Source: Candidatus Yonathbacteria bacterium RIFCSPHIGHO2_01_FULL_51_10
GTDB taxonomy: Bacteria > Patescibacteriota > Minisyncoccia > Phycocordibacterales > UBA1539_B
NCBI GenBank assembly: GCA_001823505.1
Contig: MHUS01000043.1
Coordinates: 1 to 5,213, forward strand
Direction: 5' to 3'
Length of the DNA stretch: 5,213 nt
Each line of letters begins with the position of its first letter. Within the stretch, counting starts at the first letter, position 1. Positions 3,450-5,213 of the stretch are shown piece by piece. Made by a program: the position numbers and the translations under genes. Below the pieces are notes generated by a model that saw only the letters and a list, made by a program, of their open reading frames with translations, made no database searches and had not been told where the DNA came from.

Positions 3450-4030
3450 GATGGTGTGGTTTGCGCCGCGGGTTTGCTTGCCGCGGGGGTCGTGGTCGAA
3501 AGCATGATGGGAATCGTGAACTCAATATTGGATTTTTTGACAAAACTTTCCGGCGGAATATTCACTCCCGCAAACAATGTGTCTCCGTTGAGTGAGTCCC
3601 CGAACGCGGCAAGGGCATGACGATCCAGTGCCGTGCCGCGCACCGTCAAACGTGTGCCGGAAGGTGCCGCCTCAAAGGACACCGCGGACACCGATATCCC
3701 CGAGCTTATTCGAGAGAGAAGCTCAATAACCACCAAGGAGGGAGTAAGGGTGCCCGTGTCTGCCGGCATAAGCGCGGCAATCTTGCCCTCCACTTGCCCC
3801 ACAACGGTCTTAGGGTCTTCGATGCCGATACCGCTTCCACCGTTTTGAGACGCCTGATCGAGCTGCCGCTGTGCAATGTCGATCTTCGTTGCAGTGATCA
3901 CATACGAGGGAACGAGCAAGACCCCCGCAACGATACCCAGCACCGCAAGAGAAAAAACCGCGACCGCGGCAAGCCTCATCCGATAGGCCATGACGATCTC
4001 GCGCTGTTTTGTTTGAGGAAGAAGGTTCAT
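3446..4030 (-). CDS. pilN: Type IV pilus platform protein PilN
   Basis: Single-pass inner-membrane protein that docks on cytoplasmic PilM through its N-terminus and pairs with PilO outside. The 194-aa product begins MNLLPQTKQRE, the conserved NLLP motif known to sit in the PilM groove. One transmembrane segment covers about 20-43, followed by a short helical stretch, a Gly-rich linker (63-70) and a globular domain with the PilN-like SLVVIELLSRISSGISVSAV (98-117). The C-terminal tail (179-194) is Ala, Pro and Thr rich and probably disordered. It starts 7 nt after pilM, with no clear Shine-Dalgarno, and ends in an ATGA overlap with pilO. Confidence 0.9.
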   Translation of the reverse strand: MNLLPQTKQREIVMAYRMRLAAVAVFSLAVLGIVAGVLLVPSYVITATKIDIAQRQLDQASQNGGSGIGIEDPKTVVGQVEGKIAALMPADTGTLTPSLVVIELLSRISSGISVSAVSFEAAPSGTRLTVRGTALDRHALAAFGDSLNGDTLFAGVNIPPESFVKKSNIEFTIPIMLSTTTPAASKPAAQTTPS

Positions 4031-4037
4031 GGTGTTG

Positions 4038-5123
4038 TTATTTCAGCCGCCTCAGGGCAAGCCCCACCGCAGTCGCATAGCGGAGTGAATCACTAAAGGG
4101 GATCTCCGGTACATAGCGGTCAAAAGAGTTGACATTCTGCATCACCTGAGCAAGCTCAACCGGTGCGGCAAGACCCAGAGAAAGAAACTCCGCAAATCCA
4201 TTGAGGTTCGCGTCCCCGCCGCAGAGAATAACCTTCGTGATCGGGTCGTGTCGCTCACCATAGACGTTGGGGTGCTCGTGCCAATAATTGTAGTGCCGAA
4301 CAACTTCATCTCGAAGCAAAGAGATCGTGGACATGAGCACGGTGAAGAGCTTCTCGTTGTCTTGCGTGCGGACGAACCCCTGGGTACGCTTGATCCGCTC
4401 CGCCTCTTCGATCGATATGCCGAGCTCCTTGGCGATCGCGCGCGTGAGTGAATATCCCCCCACCGACACCGTGGAGGTAAAGGACACCGCCCCGCCCGAG
4501 ACAATAAATATCCCCGTGCGTGTCCTCCCGAAATCCATGACCATGTAGGTACCGCGATCTCCCGCCGGGACCACCGAACGAGCGATCGACTCAGGCTCAA
4601 CCTCAAATGCCATCGGCGTAAGACCGGTGCCCTCAAACGCATTCGTGTATGCATCAATGAGCCGCTGCGAAACGGCAGAAACGGCGACTTGCGTCGTACC
4701 TTTGTGGGCGTGTTTTTCCGGAACAATGTCGTAGTCGAAAACCGCCTCAGTGGGAGGGATGGGGACGTTCTCCTCAAGCTGGAATTCAAGCATGCCGCGT
4801 ATCTCACTTTTTGATTCCGTGCCGACGCTGAGATGCAGGAGATATGCTTGTTCTTCAGGTAACGCAATGGTAATAAAATCCACGGACAATTCCTTTCGGA
4901 GATCAGCAAATATTTTTTTGAGCACCTCGGGCTGCTTTATCTCCCCTGACACAATAGCTCCCTCGGGAATGCTTCGCTCGCCGTAATGCCCAAGGACGAG
5001 CCCGCCGCGGCGCTCAATAAGCTCAACGAAACGCACCGACTGATCAGAAATGTCGATACCTCCCGACGGCATCGCGAGAAATTTGGGAACCGGGAAGATT
5101 TTGTAGAACGCGCTCCGTAACAT
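4038..5123 (-). CDS. pilM: Type IV pilus assembly protein PilM (actin-like ATPase fold)
   Basis: Cytoplasmic, FtsA/actin-like protein that binds the PilN N-terminus and couples the motor ATPases to the membrane platform. It has 361 residues, normal for the family. The N-terminal phosphate-1-like motif is GGIDISDQSVRFVEL (21-35). The family-typical QLEENVPIPPTEAVFDYDIV (115-134) follows. The phosphate-2 region is MVMDFGRTRTGIFIVSGGAV (194-213) with VSVGG just after. LGISIEEAERIKRTQG is at 234-249, and the adenosine-binding-type loop VILCGGDANLNGF at 298-310. The start is the first ATG, 10 nt after a TATAAT. It is the first gene of the operon pilM-pilN-pilO-small membrane protein. Such sets without an outer-membrane PilQ are known in single-membrane and CPR bacteria, where they serve attachment or DNA uptake. 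Confidence 0.95.
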   Translation of the reverse strand: MLRSAFYKIFPVPKFLAMPSGGIDISDQSVRFVELIERRGGLVLGHYGERSIPEGAIVSGEIKQPEVLKKIFADLRKELSVDFITIALPEEQAYLLHLSVGTESKSEIRGMLEFQLEENVPIPPTEAVFDYDIVPEKHAHKGTTQVAVSAVSQRLIDAYTNAFEGTGLTPMAFEVEPESIARSVVPAGDRGTYMVMDFGRTRTGIFIVSGGAVSFTSTVSVGGYSLTRAIAKELGISIEEAERIKRTQGFVRTQDNEKLFTVLMSTISLLRDEVVRHYNYWHEHPNVYGERHDPITKVILCGGDANLNGFAEFLSLGLAAPVELAQVMQNVNSFDRYVPEIPFSDSLRYATAVGLALRRLK

Positions 5124-5133
5124 AGGTCATTCT

Positions 5134-5139
5134 ATTATA
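5134..5139 (-). promoter_or_regulatory. -10 box of the pilus operon
   Basis: A perfect TATAAT on the minus strand ends 10 nt before the pilM ATG (5123). TTCCGT lies 17 bp further up as a weak -35. Transcription would begin only about 4 nt before the start codon, giving an almost leaderless mRNA, in line with the lack of a Shine-Dalgarno. Upstream to 5213 I see no other clear feature. Confidence 0.6.
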
Positions 5140-5213
5140 CCCGACCGGCACGGAGTACGGAAGTGCACTATGGGGTTGGAGTGCTTTTACGTGACAGAAG
5201 AATCTCGCGGATC

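Noticed and set aside
4142..4909. Minus-strand 255-codon frame rich in Arg and Ser
   Set aside because: It is an out-of-frame shadow of pilM.
5168..5213. Possible C-terminal end of an upstream minus-strand gene (IREILLSRKSTPTP, stop)
   Set aside because: Only 14 codons are in the window and there is no recognisable motif; it cannot be told from chance.

Overview
The window looks like a chromosomal piece of a Candidatus Patescibacteria (CPR) genome, most likely a parcubacterial lineage. This is an inference from three things: the compact type IV pilus set (pilM-pilN-pilO plus one small membrane protein), the style of the short housekeeping proteins, and a small protein ending in LxxHNRP. TGA is used as a stop by several genes, so there is no sign of TGA recoding.

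Layout. Positions 1-1320 hold a minus-strand cluster transcribed toward position 1: acylphosphatase (acyP), undecaprenyl diphosphate synthase (uppS) and an RluA-family pseudouridine synthase cut by the window edge. Gaps are 5 and 9 nt. A divergent tRNA-Val(UAC) lies at 1447-1519 (+). It is followed by about 225 bp without a gene, packed with hairpins and with extra copies of the tRNA 3' end (one inverted, one direct). A 91-aa protein of unknown function with a strong Shine-Dalgarno follows (1837-2112, +), and its stop codon sits in the loop of a terminator hairpin. A tRNA-Arg(UCU) on the minus strand (2305-2376) has the same arrangement on its 3' side: terminator, inverted copy of the tRNA 3' end, small hairpins, direct copy. 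The rest is a minus-strand pilus operon (5123 down to 2512): pilM, pilN, pilO and a 112-aa single-pass membrane protein, the last three joined by ATGA overlaps. Between it and tRNA-Arg there is a headless fragment resembling the C-terminus of a GIY-YIG-type endonuclease.

How the genes work together. PilM (cytoplasmic, actin-like), PilN and PilO (single-pass membrane proteins) form the inner platform of a type IV pilus. The fourth small membrane protein is translationally coupled to PilO and is probably part of the same platform. UppS makes the lipid carrier precursor for cell-wall synthesis; acyP and the pseudouridine synthase are housekeeping enzymes that share its operon.

The most unusual signal is the pair of tRNA-3'-end arrangements. 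Two unrelated tRNA genes on opposite strands carry the same order of parts downstream: native 3' end, terminator, inverted copy, hairpins, direct copy. This suggests a small family of tRNA-associated palindromic elements, not chance.
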